From an uncultured Actinomyces sp. (lineage in GTDB: Bacteria; Actinomycetota; Actinomycetes; Actinomycetales; Actinomycetaceae), in assembly GCA_902773415.1 (NCBI GenBank), contig CACYEE010000154.1, positions 1-5,754 of the forward strand: 5,754 nt of DNA. Reading direction: 5' to 3'. The notes below the pieces were generated by a model. The model saw nothing but the letters and a program-made list of their open reading frames with translations. It was not told the origin of the DNA and made no database searches. Both the position numbers and the translations under genes were made by a program. Shown in pieces: positions 4,882 to 5,754 of this stretch. Each line of letters begins with the position of its first letter. Positions within the stretch are counted from its first letter, which is position 1.

Positions 4882-5460
4882 ATGACTGCTCGACTGATGA
4901 TGGTCGGCCCGCCTGGAGCCGGCAAGGGAACCCAGGCCGAAGGCCTCTGCGAACGCCTCGACATTCCGCAGGTGTCCACGGGAGACCTGTTCCGTGTCCA
5001 TGCGAAGGCCAACGACGAGCTTGGGCGGCTTGCCGCCTCCTACTCGAACAGGGGCCGGCTTGTGCCCGACGAGGTCACGAACCGAATGGTCGAAGAACGT
5101 CTCGACGAGGAGGATGTCGCCGACGGCTTCCTCCTCGACGGCTATCCGCGAAATCTCGGCCAGGTCGAGGCTCTGGACCAGATGCTTGCGAGGAGAGCAT
5201 GGGCGCTCGATGCCGTGGTCGAACTCGTCGTGCCCGACGAGGAGGTCGTCGGCCGGCTTCTCGAACGGGCGAAGGTCCAGGGCAGGGCCGACGACACCGC
5301 CGAGGTCATTTCGCATCGTATCGACGTCTACCATGCCGAAACCGAGCCGCTTGTCGAGGTGTACGCCGAACGCGGCCTCCTCCTGAGGGTCGACGGCCTG
5401 GGAACGGTCGAGGAGGTTGCCGCCCGGATCGACGCGGCGCTTGCCAGGAAGCTCGGCTAA
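4882..5460 (+). CDS. adk: Adenylate kinase
   Basis: This 192-residue cytoplasmic enzyme catalyses ATP + AMP to 2 ADP. The P-loop GPPGAGKGT is at 9-17, the AMP-binding STGDLFR at 32-38, and the family signature FLLDGYPRNLGQ at 83-94 with Arg90. The LID is the short type: ERAKVQGRADDTAEVISHRI (128-147) replaces the long, sometimes zinc-binding insertion, as usual in Actinomycetota. AGGAAGG at 4869-4875, six bases before the ATG, supports this start over the in-frame ATG at 4861 or the GTG-type starts further upstream. VHAKANDELGRLAASYSNRG (39-58) lies where many relatives read closer to A-V-x-x-G-T-E-L-G, a mild divergence. It probably forms a transcript with map. Confidence 0.97.
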   Translation: MTARLMMVGPPGAGKGTQAEGLCERLDIPQVSTGDLFRVHAKANDELGRLAASYSNRGRLVPDEVTNRMVEERLDEEDVADGFLLDGYPRNLGQVEALDQMLARRAWALDAVVELVVPDEEVVGRLLERAKVQGRADDTAEVISHRIDVYHAETEPLVEVYAERGLLLRVDGLGTVEEVAARIDAALARKLG

Positions 5461-5462
5461 AG

Positions 5463-5493
5463 CGTATCAATGGGGTCAGACCCCTTTGATACG
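5463..5493. repeat. 31-base palindrome with GGGGTCAGACCCC core between adk and map
   Basis: CGTATCAATGGGGT (5463-5476) pairs with ACCCCTTTGATACG (5480-5493) at 13 of 14 positions, the exception being T5471 opposite T5485, around the three-base loop CAG. It starts two bases after the adk stop and ends 15 bases before the map ATG. The core GGGGTCAGACCCC resembles, from memory, palindromes associated with REP-type repeats and their IS200-like (RAYT) transposases in several bacterial groups; no transposase is present here. It could equally be a processing or attenuation hairpin between the two genes or a dyad operator. There is no T-run after it, so it is a poor intrinsic terminator. Confidence 0.75.
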
Positions 5494-5508
5494 GAACGAG
5501 GGAGACGC

Positions 5509-5754
5509 ATGGGCGCAATCGAATACAAGAACCTCGAACAGATGAGAAAGATCCGGGACGCCGCTCTCGTGGTCAACGATATCCACGAGGCATTGAGAGG
5601 CGAGGTCGAGCCGGGAATGACGACAGCCCAGGCCGATGCCATCGCCGCGAGCGTGCTCGAAGCGGCAGGCGCCCGCTCGAACTTCCTCGGATACTACGGC
5701 TATCCGGGACACATCTGCGTCTCGGTCAACGAGGTCGTCGTCCACGGAATCCCC
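5509..5754 (+). CDS. map: Methionine aminopeptidase type I, N-terminal part (partial)
   Basis: The first 82 codons are present and the gene continues past the right edge. Map removes the initiator Met from new proteins and is a metal-dependent enzyme of the pita-bread fold. Visible family features are KNLEQMRKIRDAALVVNDIH (7-26), the PGMTTAQAD block (36-44), and NFLGYYGYPGHICVSVNEVV (58-77) with VHGIP at the end; His79 of that motif corresponds to the conserved His79 of E. coli Map. The metal ligands lie beyond the window, so activity cannot be judged. The protein is short at the N-terminus, without the SH3-binding extension of some actinobacterial paralogues. GAGGGAG at 5498-5504 is the ribosome binding site. 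The gap to adk is 48 bases, mostly filled by the palindrome. Confidence 0.95.
   Translation, partial: MGAIEYKNLEQMRKIRDAALVVNDIHEALRGEVEPGMTTAQADAIAASVLEAAGARSNFLGYYGYPGHICVSVNEVVVHGIP

Larger units (their letters stand above)
4758..4885. repeat. 12-base direct repeat duplicating the adk start region
   Basis: GGAATCCGATGA occurs at 4758-4769 and again at 4874-4885, 116 bases apart. The second copy contains part of the adk ribosome binding site and its ATG; the first copy contains an ATG at 4766 that opens a mini-ORF. Flanking bases do not match further, so it is a short repeat rather than a long duplication. The 23-pair hairpin at 4791-4849 lies between the copies. Confidence 0.6.

Noticed and set aside
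4216..5334. A 372-codon - strand frame opposite adk and the spacer
   Set aside because: A shadow of the adk frame, with no recognisable domain.
1..5754. CRISPR array, toxin-antitoxin pair, phage or complete insertion sequence
   Set aside because: No regularly spaced repeats, no transposase, integrase or toxin-like frame, and the gene order is that of a normal housekeeping locus.

Overview
This is a core-genome window from a high-GC actinobacterium. It covers the 3' half of the spc ribosomal-protein operon and continues into secY, adk and map, all on the + strand. The proteins point to class Actinomycetes. S5 has an Arg/Gly-rich N-terminal extension and an Ala/Glu-rich C-terminal tail, L15 has an N-terminal extension ahead of its VLKVHDLRPAPGA block, SecY starts its conserved part with TPDLRRKLLFT and ends RHYEGFL, and Adk is the short-LID type. 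The order could not be fixed from memory; Actinomycetaceae-like or Bifidobacteriaceae-related is a guess. Codons end mostly in G or C, so long open frames appear opposite or beside real genes and mean nothing by themselves.

Layout. Bases 1-2476 are a compact ribosomal-protein run: the 3' end of rpsH, then rplF, rplR, rpsE, rpmD and rplO. Three junctions (rplF/rplR, rpsE/rpmD, rpmD/rplO) have the form TGATGGC, where stop and start share a base, which implies translational coupling. A 15-bp perfect hairpin follows rplO. A 445-base gap then leads to secY, with a candidate promoter near 2711-2741 and a structured leader. secY starts at TTG and is followed by a 13-bp perfect terminator-like hairpin. 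The next gap, 673 bases with no recognisable gene, holds several hairpins, a distant 16-base inverted repeat, a candidate promoter, a possible 13-codon mini-ORF and a 23-pair imperfect hairpin just ahead of adk. Between adk and map lies a 31-base palindrome with a GGGGTCAGACCCC core. map runs off the right edge.

How the genes work together. rpsH to rplO encode small- and large-subunit ribosomal proteins made in step. SecY is the channel of the Sec translocon. Adk balances adenine nucleotides. Map removes the initiator methionine from new proteins. In many bacteria these lie in one transcript; here terminators and long spacers appear to split them into three units: ribosomal proteins, secY, and adk-map.

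I see no exotic protein-coding system. Everything unusual is in the non-coding spacers, chiefly the palindrome between adk and map, the adk leader, and the repeat- and hairpin-rich spacer after secY.
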